Shown here: positions 1-11,359 of the stretch, piece by piece
How positions within the stretch are numbered: position 1 is the stretch's first letter
How the letters are laid out: each line of letters begins with the position of its first letter
Source of the DNA: Golubevia sp. BC0850
Lineage: Eukaryota; Basidiomycota; Exobasidiomycetes; Golubeviales; Golubeviaceae
Direction of reading: 5' to 3'
Length of the DNA stretch: 64,000 nt
Assembly: GCA_012976225.1 (NCBI GenBank)
Contig: JAAVVG010000031.1
Span: 1-64,000 of the forward strand
The notes under the pieces: generated by a model
The model's input: only the letters and a program-made list of their open reading frames with translations
The model's database searches: none
What the model was told of the DNA's origin: nothing
Program-made: the position numbers and the translations under genes

Positions 1-117
1 TCTTCGTAATGCTATCTTTTCTGTTTTTGTTTTTGTCTGGGGGTTTTCTTTGGGTGGGAAGGATTGGAACATTTTGGGGTGGAAACATGGTAGTAGTTCG
101 ATGCTAACCCTGACCCT

Positions 118-1440
118 ATTATTATTATTATTATTATTATTGATTAACATCTGAACGGCGTCTTGGTGTAGACATACAGATGTGGGGCACCTCCGAGGAT
201 GGGTCCCAGAAAGGGGGGGGGGCAAATATGACAACGAGAAAAACTGGTCTAAGGCATTAGGCCTGCCTTAGAACCTACATCAGAAAGAAAGAAATCGAGG
301 CGACCAGGAAAAACCCAATGGGAAAACCTAGTCGCAGCGAAGGGGGGGGGGAGATTCTACATGGGAAACCCATTGAAAAAGGGAAGGGGGGAGAGGAGAT
401 ACCGTAAACAGAAAGGTTCTTGTGCTGTAGAGAAAGGTCCCAGGGCAGATCTTGTTGCTTGCACTTTTCAGTTCCAGTTCCGGCCTGTCTCATTCTATCG
501 AGTGTTCCGATGGGGAGCGAGAAGCGGGAGGGGAAGGTGGTGGCAGTTGGTGGAAGGCATTGGTGGCTTTGATGAAATTCAGGAATCCCAATTCTCCTTT
601 CTTCGAGTCCAGGATCTCCTCAGAAGAGAGGCAGTGGGGGCACGTTCTTCTTGCTTCTTCGTGTTTATACTTCTCATGGTAGGCTGCAAAGTCTCCGTGG
701 CCCGTTCTTGCTTGGACCAGCCGGCTGTAGTATTTTCTTTGCCACTTCAGGCACGTCCTTGGAGTGCCCGATGGCGGGTGGATGGCATATTTCCTGTACG
801 AGTCTTCTCTGATCTCTTTTGTGTTGCTCTCCCACATCTTCCTCCAATCCAGTTCTCTCCTCCTCTTTGATTCCCTCTTTGCAAACGCATTTGTTGGTCT
901 TGAACTCGTACTCCCAAAGCTTGCTCGCCCTTTGGCTCCATCCTTGGCCTGTTGATCTGCCTTCTCGTTTCCTTCAATGTCCGTGTGTCCAGGGACCCAA
1001 TCCAAGTGGATCCGATTCGACGGATTCCTTTCTAGCCAAGCGCAGGCATTCTTCTCCAGCTCGTGGAATTGGTTCTGGCTAGAACAGACTGGTGAGTTGA
1101 GAGCTAGGGAAAGCACTGCGGAGTTGTCCAAGAAGACAAAGATACGAGAGATGCAGGAGAGTTGGGGGGAGTTGGGTATCAAGTGGATTGCCTGTTTGAA
1201 TCCTTCATTCAGGGCGACTGCCTCTGCGTCAAACACCTCTGCTCTGCTCCCCATCGGTATGTTGCCATTCGCGACCTCCTGGTACTGGTGCCAGATGGAG
1301 TAGCCTGCGCCAACACCGATCCTGCCAGTCCTTGGTGGGTGGCGATCCTCCTCCTCCTCCTCTGAAATTGACTCACCGCGTCTGTCTAATTCTAGCCTCG
1401 AGCCATCCGTGTATACGATCGATCAGGTTTGCCTCACCCT
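118..1440 (-). mobile_element. 5'-truncated LINE (non-LTR retrotransposon) tail with RNase H domain
   Basis: Read on the minus strand, this is the 3' part of a non-LTR retrotransposon. An RNase H fold is visible with its catalytic set: YTDGS near 1403, the RAEVFDAEA glutamate near 1240, FLDNSA near 1125, and the closing VPGHTDIEGNEKAD near 1000. A C-terminal zinc-knuckle-like segment with ARTGHGDF and CPHC follows and stops at 490. Beyond the stop lies an untranslated tail that ends in an AAT repeat (ATT repeated on the plus strand at about 118-141), as in fungal Tad/I-type LINEs. No reverse transcriptase or endonuclease part is present upstream, so the copy is truncated at its 5' end, the usual result of incomplete target-primed insertion. 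Poly-G runs lie near 214 and 343. The exact 5' limit is uncertain. Confidence 0.8.
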
Positions 1441-2785
1441 AATCCTGGGTTTGACTGCACGAGTTTCTTCTAATTGAGGTTGAAGTGATTCCAGGGTAGG
1501 AAGATTGAGGTGATTCTGATTACGGGTGGCGGCAATCTTCTCTACTGTCTTCCGCTTCTTCTTGATCTTCCATTTCCAATCTCAGCAATCTCAGCTTCTC
1601 GAATTTAATTTCTCTTGATTCCTTTCCTTGAATTCGGAGATTTTGAAGTGTTTAGCATTTGGAATGACTGAATCTCCAGAGTTTGGATGAGATTTGCATT
1701 CTCTTGAAATTGATAGATGATCACCTTACCATGACAGTAATAAATGAGGCAGACGGAAGGACGGCGCTCAAGCTGGAAAACTGGAGATTGAAAACGTCCT
1801 AGTTAGTTTGTTCAGGGGGACTTACTTGAATTTATTTAAATAGTTTTATTTCAGGGTAGCTCCTTGTGATGGAAAGCTGAATGGGCTCCAAGCTATAGTT
1901 TAAGGAACTGTATTTCTATAAAATGGCCAATCTGGAACAATTGGAAAAAACTGGTTCTGGAAATGGCGACTCAGAGAACAGGAAAAAAGAGTAAGAAAAT
2001 GGGATACACTTTGAAAAGTTGGTTTGATTTGTACACTGTGGGTAGTTTGATTTGGGTCTGGAAGAAAAACTGGGAAACAAAACTTGGGAGATGATTGATT
2101 GGGATTTGGTTTCGAATAGATAAAAATGAAAATGAAAACAAAAATGAAAATTGAAAACGAATATTGAGGTTTGATTCTTTGAACTGGGTTTGAGATTTGA
2201 GACCTTCTTAACTTTCCCTACTGCTCTTCTGAGGCAAAAGAGGGCAGGGCTGCAAACCTGGAAGAGGAAGGAGAAATGACTGGATTTGGAAGATTGGGAA
2301 TTCTTTGAACGGCATCTTTCTTCTTTCTTCTCGACAAATTCTTTAAGACAAGCTGGAATCTAGAATTTGATAGAGTCCTACCTTGTTATCAGTTGGAAGG
2401 GAGATCAAGATCTTGTGTTGATGTCCTTCGAACGCTTAGGGTTAGATGAGAGGATGAGATCTGGAGGTTTTGGCATTCTTGCAATGAGATTAAGTTAGAG
2501 GTTGTTTAAACTTGAGATGGTATCCGTTGAATTTCCATGACCTGTATGAGCTTGGACATATCTGGAGAGGATATGTCTTGGCCATTTAAGGTAGAGATTT
2601 GGAATTGTAGAGGTCTCAACCTTTCCATTTCTCTTTGAATTCTTGAATTGAACCCCCCATCCTTGTCTGTTCTTCTCTTCTTTGATGCTTCTTTTGCAGG
2701 CTGAGAAACCAGGAAGAATTAGAAGATGAGGATGGGAATGGATTCATGGCTTTCGTTGTTGCTAACTTAATTGGCCTTCTTCATA
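1441..2785. other. AT-rich spacer without recognised gene
   Basis: About 1.3 kb with no open frame of note on either strand. The sequence is AT-rich with A-tract-like runs (about 2100-2160). I see no repeat boundary or RNA gene in it. Confidence 0.5.
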
Positions 2786-3096
2786 GAGCTGGGCGCTGTA
2801 TAGCGTATGGTATATACAGTGTCCCTCCAAGCCCATACTGATCCGTACTGGTACACCTCGATTCTGAGAACCATGAAACTGATCTGTTCTTGCTACTGTC
2901 AGTACAATACCGATACTGGTGCACTGTTGAGTGTCGAGGCTCTTGGTTCTCCCTCCAAAAGGACTTCAGATTTCTAAAGATTCTTTCATCTGCTTACCTG
3001 AGTAGCTAGAAATCTATTCAAAGGAAATACTGACCTCCGAAATAATGAAAAGGCCATACACCAAAAACAGCCATATGCCCATACAGCACCCAGCTC
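2786..3096. mobile_element. MITE, 311 bp, with terminal inverted repeats and TA target duplication
   Basis: The left end GAGCTGGGCGCTGTAT and the right end ATACAGCACCCAGCTC are inverted copies differing at one base. Each end is flanked directly by TA (2784-2785 and 3097-3098). The element has no coding capacity. It contains internal short repeats of the type TACTGGTAC / TACTGGTGC. TA duplication with short inverted ends points to a Tc1/mariner-type non-autonomous element; the superfamily is inferred from the TA alone. Confidence 0.75.
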
Positions 3097-3274
3097 TACT
3101 TCTTCACCAGCTACGTAGGTTCCAAGGATGTCTGTATAAGAAGAAATCCATCTTAGTCAAATTTCATTTGAGGGGGAGATAGTTAATCAGTTTCTGACCT
3201 CTTCTTCAAATTCTAGAAATTGATCTTGACTTGAGCAGATAGGGGAAGTTAAAAAGCCTTCCAAATGTCATCAA

Positions 3275-3495
3275 GACCTCAATCGTCTCTGAAAGGATTC
3301 TCTCTCACTCTCTTGCTTACATGCCTGCGCATGTGTCAGTGGCACTCTTTTCTTCGTATTGTACAGTTCTCCTTGCAAATAGATTAGTTTCATTGCCACC
3401 TATCAGCTCAAATTCCTCCTACTCAACCTCATCCTTCCTCGACTCTTCACCATACGCTGGTTCCCAGTCCAACCTGGGAGCTGGTCTTGAAAGGT
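3275..3495 (+). mobile_element. LTR fragment, same family as the LTR at 24905-25194
   Basis: This stretch matches, in inverted orientation, most of the LTR at 24905-25194. Shared stretches include TCTCTCACTCTC, AGTTTCATTGCCACC and GATTCCCAGTCC-like sequence in the same order. It is an old, diverged partial copy whose outer end is missing. Confidence 0.65.
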
Positions 3496-3593
3496 GTTGT
3501 GTGAATACCGTATGAGTCTTGGGTTCAATTTTTGCTCTGGTTTGTTGTTCTCCTACTAATATCTTCTCTTTCCAACAGTTCTGACGTTTCTCC

Positions 3594-4964
3594 TCAATCC
3601 ATCATGACGAATAGATTGCCTGTCACTGTGCTGATTACGCCCAGGTAAGGTTGTGTTCCTGCATTGCTTCGAGTGCCAATGTCTCTGACCCATTTCACTC
3701 TGATTTTCACTCCCTTTGTAACTGTTATCAACAGACCTCTGAGGAGGGCGGTGGTAATGAGGAATTGGATGGGCCAATTGAGGTTGGTGATTGAAGGTGG
3801 GAGTAGAAGGGAGAGCTTGCATGGAGGCCACTGGTTGCTGAGGTGGTGATGGCGGTGGCTCATCAGCAGACTGCATAGAAGCAGTTGCGTTACCGCCGCT
3901 CTTCTTCTTCCATTTCTGTTTCTGTTTCCATTTCCGTTTCCTTTCCAGTTCCCGTTCCCAGCTCCAGCAGCAGCAGTTGGGCCTCCTGACCCAGCTCCAT
4001 TCCCACCAGCGGCTTCGTCCAAGGACCTCTTCTGACCAGCGTTAACCCCATTTCCGTTTAGGTAACCTGCATCTAGCTCCGTCTGGAAGTAGGCTTGGAG
4101 CTCCATTGGGCTGAAGACCATTCTCGTTCCTCTCTTAGTCTTAAGGAAGAACTTGATCACCATGCTTTTGTACCAGGCTGGGGGTAGCTGTTTGATGATG
4201 ACCATAGCAGCGTAGGTAGTAGCATTTGGTTTGTCTTGGTCCAACTGGAAGGCTTCCAGGATCTTAGAGTAGTTGGCCAGGTGGATCATGATTGGCTGGC
4301 CCCTGTTCTTGGCTACCCGACTACCGACAGCTTTCATTTCCTCCAAGGGTAAAATACCAATGGTCTGGTCGAATCCTTGAAGATTTCGTCTTCCTCTTGT
4401 TTGATTGTGTTCTTCAAAAGATCCCACCCACCACATCCGTCCTAAAGAAGATCGATCCACCACTTCCCAGAGTTCTAGAGTAGAGCTTTGAGACCTCCCC
4501 CTTTGTCCTAGCTCCCTTGATCCTAGAGTCGTGGGCAATGACTGCATCAAACCAACGCTTCAGTTGAAGTAACCAGAGAAGGTTGGAGACACGATTGTCC
4601 TCAGAGAGTTTATAATTGTTGGAAGGGTGAAAGTTGAAGAGCTTGCTGATACTGGAGAATTGGGAAAAGGCCTCCATGGCGTGGGGAGAAGATGATGGTT
4701 GTTTAGATTCGAGCCGTTCACAAAGTGAGCCGCCTTTTGGAACTTGGGACTGTCGGACATGTGTAACATTAAAAGAACAAGTTCCGGTTTGTTCGGTCCG
4801 AATTCAAACGTTAGGGATTCAAGCATCAGGAAGGAACAAATCCAAGGCTCAAGAAGAGGATTGCCTCTGAAGTCTGAAGCTACTTCCACAAGCTTAGGTG
4901 GGTAAAGATGATTGAACTTCCATTTGTTTCTTTCCAGATTTAACTGTTTGGTCTTATGCTTCAC
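3594..4964 (-). mobile_element. LTR-retrotransposon gag fossil (Copia-like)
   Basis: A minus-strand relic of a gag-type structural gene. It shows a pattern of the LSEDNRVSNLLWLLQLKRWF kind followed by conserved helices, and then a tail rich in Gly, Asn and Arg (about 3900-4010). No protease, integrase or reverse transcriptase was recognised next to it. It is broken (at least two breaks) and looks old. The family assignment to Ty1/Copia rests on general gag resemblance and is moderate at best. The LTR fragment just below (3275-3495) lies in opposite orientation, so the two may belong to different insertions. Confidence 0.5.
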
Positions 4965-5783
4965 CGCTTATTCTCGAAAAAGACTGCAGAGTTCAATCGG
5001 CGGCGTAACCCTACCTTCAAGCCCATCACGATGGCCCCCCTCTTGAATTGGGAATCCTGGCTCTGAAGAGCCTAATTATCAGATCAAAACTTTCCAATCA
5101 GAGAAAAAGCGAGTCTGAAGAGTACTTTCACTCAGTCTCCAGCCCAGTAGTGCCTCCTGTCTCGCATCACCTCACATATGTGGTTCGGAGTCAGATCATT
5201 TTGGGTCGCCTTGTATGTAACTTGTGATTTTGAGCAATTTGGGTTACACACCTGACGTAGTCGCCTTTTCAACATCTGAAGACGTGGAAGAGGAAGGAGA
5301 CACACAATTTAGAAAGAGAACAAGACAAATCAGACTTGGACTCTAGCCTGACAGGCAACTTCTTTAACACCAACTTTGGAGAACATGGAAGAGTAAGAGA
5401 AGAAAAGAAGATCGCGATGTTTTGGATTCTTTGTTTTGGACCAGATTGAGAGGGAGAGGGAGAGGGGAGAGGGGAAAGGGAGAAAGATAGAGAGACTGGG
5501 AAGGGTAATTCTTTTCCCTCTTCCACTTGAGAATTGTTGGACCTGTTGGGAACAAAGAGAAGTGAAGAACGCGTTCAAGATAAGTCAGCTCTTCAGTCAT
5601 GGAGCTTCTCCAAACTTTGTGTTCTTGATCATTGGTCTACACTCACATTCTCAACTCAACCACTCCCCCCCCCTTTCGCCAAACTAATCCTCCAAATCTC
5701 GAAGCGCCTCCTCCATCTCTTCAACGTGTCTTCTGACCTCCAGCTTCTGAGTATGCGTGAGATCTGATTCATCTGATTGAGCT
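4965..5783. other. spacer, including a GA-rich low-complexity stretch
   Basis: No gene recognised. A purine-rich AGAGGGAGAGGG-type tract lies at about 5446-5500. The strand-specific frames seen here are short and compositionally biased. Confidence 0.5.
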
Positions 5784-7773
5784 TCAGACACAGATTTGAA
5801 ATCTTTGAGTTGAAGGTGAGCTTGTTCCATTTTTTGAGAAATTGGAGTTGTTTGGTGAGAGGTGGAAGATCTGTTCATAATTCAGGGTCCTGGTTCGGGA
5901 CTCCAATTGTCTTCCTCCTCCAGGTCTAGGTCTGTCCGATTTCGAGCTTTTTGACTCAGCTTCTTCACCAGAGGGCTTCTGTCTAGGTTCCCTCTTTCTC
6001 TTTCCTACAGAAGAATCTGGAGAATCTCTGGCCCCTAGCTCTTTCTCAAGGAACTCTAGAGCAAGAGGTAGACATCTGCTTTGAGACCATCCATGAGAGG
6101 AGATCTTTGTAGCTCTGCTTTCATTGGCAGAGGCCCACTTGATGGCTTTTCTCAAAGCATTAAGGACAGCGGGAGGGAAACCACCTGGAGGTGGTTCGCA
6201 GGGTCGAATCAAGGTGAGAGTTGCCATTTCTTTTAGTGAAGAGACGACTCCTGTAGTATTCGAAATGATGATCGGCAACAATCCTGCTAGAGGTCTCTGA
6301 GTCAGCCACTTGTTGTTCGCCCAAAGAACTGAGATGGAACTGGCAGACGAAGAGTGCTCGACCAGAGAGACCGCTTTCAGTCAGAGGAAGTCTTGCGATT
6401 GGCAGGAGAAGATTGACTTAGTCTTTCTTGCTATTCTGCTCCACTGCTGAAGACAGTAGGGAGTTTTGGGAAAGGAAGATAAGGTAAGTACTCATTGTTG
6501 AAAGATCGAATGCCTGAATCAAATTCCATACTGACCTCCGCTCGTTGGGTCCTCTTGAAGAAGTTCCACAGCTCTCTGATGGTCATCACTGCTCAAGATG
6601 AAGGTAGCAGGACCAGTACTTCTTCCTCCCAAAGCACTTTGACGTTCATGAAAAGCTCTGACAAAGGCTTCAATCAAAGTGGAGTTGAAGACACCTGCAA
6701 CACCTACGACCGACTGAGAGGCTATGGAAGCTTTGACGGCATATTCTAGCTTCCTTAGTGATTAGTCGCTCTTGGTTTGAATTGTGCTCAGCTTTCCAAT
6801 CAGCTGGCTCATCCAAGCATCTCCACCAAGAAGATTCGATATTTGTTGAGCAGGGAAGAGTGCTTCCCTGGTCAAGCCTTCCATATGAAAAGTAGAGAGA
6901 TTGACTAAAGTGCAGCTTGAAAAGACCAAGGAGGTGGAAGTTTGGGAGGTTGAGGCTCGTAGAAGTTCCTCTTGCTCCTCGACTACGGCTCTCCTCTAAC
7001 CCAAAGAGCGAGACGGTCTTCTGACTGTGTAGGAAACCAAAAGGAAAAAAATCAGTAGCTGAGTTCTTCGACATCCAAATCTTCTTTGATCCTTTGGCTG
7101 CTGCCTCTTCTTGCTTCATGACCCTCACCTACTCTGTTACAGGGCCCATCATAGCAGCCCGATCATCCTATGGTCGAACTCTACACAAGTCTCAAGCTCT
7201 GCTTGATTCTGAGGCAAGCGCATAGACCGTTTTCCCTTTGTCCCTTGTCGTTGTTGCACACAGACCATATGTTCCCTTTGTTCCCCTCCCTCCTCTCTAA
7301 CTGTCTCCTTGTTCTTTGTGTTCCCTTGTTCTCTGATCCTGGGCTGTGTTGTTCCAACCTTTGTTCCCAAAACCCCTTTGTTTTGACTCTCAAACACATA
7401 TATAAACCACCACTCATTTGTACATAAATAATTCCTCATCCGATATTCTATTGTTCTCTGTCCTAAATCTTCAGCTCTTGTTGACTTCCAGCCTATTCTA
7501 CCTTCGTAACTGTGCCCCTCGTATCGCCATCAACCCCCGTAACATACTCCTTCTCCCCTCAGACAGCATCACCCATCCTTCCAGAGATGAATCACACCAG
7601 CACTCACTTGTTGGGGTTTCTTCTTTCTCCTCTTCTTCTACTTCCTTTTCTTTGACCTCCGTCTTGACGTCTTCCTCCTCTTCCTCCTTGACCTCTTCCT
7701 TCGCTTCGATCCTCCTCAAGAAGACTCTCTTCTCATCCTCCCAACCCATCTCTCCCAGCGTCAGATCACCCAT
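5784..7773 (-). CDS. orphan protein, about 373 aa, four exons, with a solo LTR inside intron 1
   Basis: I do not recognise this gene. The model has exons 7608-7773, 6827-6982, 6536-6745 and 5784-6373, and all phases are consistent. The intron 2 acceptor is preceded by a CTAATC branch-like site. The protein starts with an acidic Lys/Glu-rich stretch (roughly residues 20-55). A conserved-looking middle follows, including SIASQSVVGVAGVFNSTLIE and later PLAGLLPIIISNTTGVVSSL. It ends in a polar tail with a KRKREPRQK basic cluster that could be a nuclear localisation signal. Intron 1 (6983-7607) contains the solo LTR at 7135-7544. Without that insertion the intron would be about 210 nt. Upstream exons cannot be excluded, because serine-rich frames continue to about 8130. 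Function is unknown. Confidence 0.55.
7135..7544 (+). mobile_element. solo LTR, 410 bp, target duplication TACTC
   Basis: The element starts TGTTACAGGGCC and ends CCCCGTAACA, so its tips form the inverted pair TGTTAC/GTAACA. It is flanked by TACTC on both sides (7130-7134 and 7545-7549), a perfect 5-bp target duplication. A TATATAAA box near 7400 gives plus orientation. No internal region is attached, so it is a solo LTR left after LTR-LTR recombination. It lies within an intron of the minus-strand gene. The intact ends and duplication suggest moderate age. Confidence 0.85.
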
Positions 7774-8190
7774 GAGGTGGTTGAGCCTCGGAGTTAGGTT
7801 TAGTTTTTGATGGAGAAGTGAAGTTGTTATGAGAAGATTTGATCTTGCCAGTCCTCTTCGTCCCAGTTTGAGAACTCTGCCTTCCAACTTCCACTTCAAA
7901 TTCGAGGTTGCTTCATTCTCCTTTCCCTCGAACTACATCTTGATTCTTCAAAACTCGTTCGTTGGCCTGAGGTTTGCTTCGATTTTGACCTTGAAGATTC
8001 GTTGGTTTGTTGCGAGGAGATTGGGGTTGAGAATGGTTGACTCAGAGAGAAAGGATGGAAGTGGAATTGGTAAAGGTGAAGGTTGATGACTGAAGGAAGA
8101 CACGACGTTTTGAGAGAATGATCAAAGAGAAGCAAAATGGGAGAGGAAGCTGAGACCTGATGTCTTTAAGCTGCGAAGAGAGGCACCATC

Positions 8191-8580
8191 TGTCACAGAT
8201 CCTTGGTACCCTCGACCCCTTTGTTCTTTCTTTTGTCTCCATGTCTCTTTGTCCCTTGTTCCCTTGCCCCTGTTCCTGTGCTACATTGTTCCAACCTTTG
8301 TTCCTAAATCCCTTTGTTCTTAACTCTCAAACATATATAAAGCACTCCCCAATTGTACATAGATAGTTCCTCATCTGATATTGAATTCCTACGTCCTTTC
8401 TACCTGCTCAAGTTCCTTAGTCCCCTAAGTCAAGTCTCAACCTCAAGTCTTTGCCACTCCACCCTTAGCCTTTGCCACCAAGTTCCCAACGCTGATTCCC
8501 AACTGCCCTCAGCCTTTGTCAAGTCTCAAGTCTACCTCCTTAGCACTCTACCTATCTTCTACTAGTTAGCCCCCGTTACA
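8191..8580 (+). mobile_element. second solo LTR of the same family, target duplication CCATC
   Basis: It begins TGTCACAGATCC and ends CCCCCGTTACA, flanked by CCATC at 8186-8190 and 8581-8585. It shares long stretches with 7135-7544: the TTGTTCCAACCTTTGTTCC block, a TATATAAA box and the AATTCCTCATC/AGTTCCTCATC block. The two copies have diverged clearly, mainly in their 3' parts. Separate target duplications show two independent insertions, not the two ends of one element. Confidence 0.85.
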
Positions 8581-8679
8581 CCATCGAAAGAAAGGATTAG
8601 TTGCGCAAATCGACACAAGAGCTCTCCCTGTCAAAAGATCGAAACTGTTTCTTTGGACTTACAAAAACCAATGCTCTCT

Positions 8680-9785
8680 TCAGATCTCAACCTCCCAAAA
8701 TCCTGGCTCTAATAACCAGTCCACCACCTCTTGCACCTCTTCTGACGCTTCAGCAGAGAGCTTGTTGAAGTGGATGACGAGCTTCTTGAGTGGTTCCATC
8801 TTGATTTGATCCACTTCTAGTCCGTTTTCCACGTTCTCTTTTCTTGCTCTGAGGAGAGCCAACAGATCCTTGTGGGGTTCATCTGAAGTTAATCTCAGGA
8901 CTTGAAGGGTTGGACATCTAGACGTGAGAAGTTCCCAGTTATACAGGAACCAGGCCCAGAGTTCGTGAATTGCAGGTAGATTTGAGTTGATTCGGAAGGT
9001 GAAGGAAGAGCTTCAAGGTCGGAGGAAGCAACATCCAGGCTGGGAATCAATCGTTCATCTCAACCATCTCCAGCACCTCTAGATTGGGAACTTGAGGTTG
9101 AGGGGATTCTTCACCTGGAAGCAAAGTATTGGGCCGAAGAGAGAGATGCTTGAGAGATTGGGAGCAGTGAGAGGGTACACTTCTGCAAGTTGAGAATGAG
9201 AGTTGAGTTCATCTACTTTCAAAGAAGTGAGAGTTTGAAAACGAATCAGATGACTGACGTGGAGGTGGATGGAAGGTGGTGATTCAAGACCAGCAATCCA
9301 GAGAATTTGAAGAGATCCAGATTTGATTATACTTGACTTCAGAAGTTGAACCCTCGAGGCAGAATCCAAAGCTCAGAACTCAACCAAGTTGGTTAGCTTT
9401 ACAAGTAGTGATCCTGAGAGTAAACTCAGAGTTTGACGTGTCTGACTGTTAAAACCTTTGAGAGCGATGTTGAAAAGGCGGAGAGCTTGCTTTGATTTGA
9501 GGATCAGTTGAATGAGTTGCTCGAGGTCTTGCGATTCCTCCTCTTTGACTATGGTGGATGGAAGCTCCTCTAGAGTTGATCCGCTCTTCTCATCAAACTG
9601 ATCGACCACCGACTGGATCTCTTCCAACTTTCTCTCTGGAAGCAACACTATCCTCCAGAATACCCTATTTTCGTCCATCAACATCAACCATAATCTGCTC
9701 CTTTGTCCCCAAGATCTTAAACATAGTTAGGAGAGTCTCTGAGGGTAGGACGTCGTTGATGTATCTCAGTCTAGATGCCACTGGC
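8680..9785 (-). pseudogene. F-box-type protein gene, apparently decayed
   Basis: The first frame starts at 9785 and shows an F-box-like core, VLPSETLLTMFKIL, near its start. The following coding-like sequence continues in another frame from about 9690 (ENRVFWRIVLLPERK), meets a TGA near 9370-9372, and runs on in that same frame with leucine-rich segments (TLTSLKVDEL, APNLSSISLF). The 3' part at 8680-8880 ends ...VVDWLLEPGFWEVEI. No credible intron of normal size accounts for the frame change near 9690, so I call it a decayed member of the F-box/LRR-like family also seen at 50032-51651. If intact, such proteins act as substrate adaptors of SCF ubiquitin ligases (family knowledge). An unusual exon structure is the alternative explanation. 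Confidence 0.5.
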
Positions 9786-11359
9786 ATTTCTTGTTGATGA
9801 GGATGATTTGAAGGTATCCAATGAGAGAGAAACGAGGACTGAGAAGGCCAGAGGGCAGCGAGGAGCAAAGAAAGAAGATGGAAGGGTAAATGATACATCA
9901 ACCAGCCTGATCGATTTTCGTGAATACAGACTTACCTATTGCTTCAAGGAGAGAAGCAGCAGAACGCAATCTGGTTGAAGCCGATAAAGCAATAAGGCTA
10001 AGGCTTCACGACTCGATCCAATTTGAAGAAGCTCCTCTAAAGTCCAATTTCTTCGAAGTCAGATAAGAGGTACGTCTGAAGAAGGGTAATTCAAATTCAG
10101 TTGATACTCTTAGAAGACTCGATAACAAAACCAAGTCGATACAAGCAGGTAGTCAGCGTTGGAAGTTTGATATTAGGAAGCTACGGTTCTTTGGGAGTCT
10201 CTTCAGATCCAGTGCATTGAAATGATTGGGCTTCCCAGCCTTCTGTCGAAAGCAATAGCTTTCTGATTGAGAAGCAGAGGAAGATACAGCCCAGCAAGAT
10301 CTTCTGCTCATTCTTAGGGAAAGAAGCAAGACGATAGAAAGTGGGTTAAAAGTTGATGGGTTCAAGATGGAGCGTCTAGGTGGGTCAGTGGAGAAGGTGG
10401 TGGATTGGCATTGCATTCAGAGCCAAGAATTTTGGGAGGCCGAGATTTGAAACAGCTTTTGTCAATGAGTGAGTACATGTGGATGAGCAAGCAGGATTGC
10501 TTGTCTACGCAAAGAGACTTTGACTGATCTTCCTTTACCTCTCTCTACTTCCACAGCTACTCACTTCAGCTTTTCAAACACTTCCAATCCGGACTCAAAG
10601 AAAGAGGTCTTTCCCTCTATCTTAAATCTTATACCAATTGTTGTGAAACTCTAGATACGCAACAAAGACGTCACCGAAGCTCGCCTTCCCTCTTTTCCAA
10701 TTCTTTCATGTAATTCCTCTTCTTCTCTCCATCGTTTTTTCACTTCTCTTCAACCATCTCTATCCCCTCATAGATCATCAGATCCCCTGTTGATCAGCTT
10801 CTCTCGCCTGTTTCAAGACTAGGTACTAGGCCTTCTCTTCCCTTAAATTTCCCAGTCTGAAGAGCAAAGGTACTCAAAAAGCATCTCAACAAGCAGAGGG
10901 GGCAAAAACAACAATGCCATTGCTACGATATTTACGATAAAGGTTGAAACCAAACCAGAGGTTGGAAGCAAAGAGCCGATTGGGGAAAAGGATAGAAAGA
11001 ACAAAAGAAGAACAAAAAGGAAAGGAACAAGGCCTGGAGAACCTGAAAAAGTTTGAGAAAGAAAAAAGTGACGTTTCGGATTGATATCTCAAGAGAAGAA
11101 GGAATGGTTGTATCTAAACGAGAGACTTCTATAGGTAGGCTTTGATGGTATAGAATTTCCAAGAGTTGTTTTGAGTAAGCTAATTATCATGGAAATTCTC
11201 ATTTAAAGACGCGATAGACTGAAAGAATTGGTGGAGATGGAGGGAAAAATAAGTCAGAACTCGTCGCGAAGAAAGCTAGCTAAGACTTCGCTCTTCTGCT
11301 TGCTGTTCGAATGAAAGAGAGCGAAAAGAAACTTGGAGAAACAAAAAGTCTGTCTGAAC
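9786..11359. other. spacer downstream of the NADH dehydrogenase gene
   Basis: About 1.6 kb. Frames on the minus strand at 9786-10420 are short and may be further relics of the F-box region. From 10420 on I see no gene, only pyrimidine-rich (10500-10830) and purine-rich (10980-11070) stretches. Confidence 0.45.

Noticed and set aside
361-870. Plus-strand open frame of 169 codons
   Set aside because: It is the antisense shadow of the LINE RNase H region.
7418-7810. Plus-strand Ser-rich frame of 130 codons
   Set aside because: Antisense of the acidic Lys/Glu exon of the minus-strand gene plus LTR sequence.
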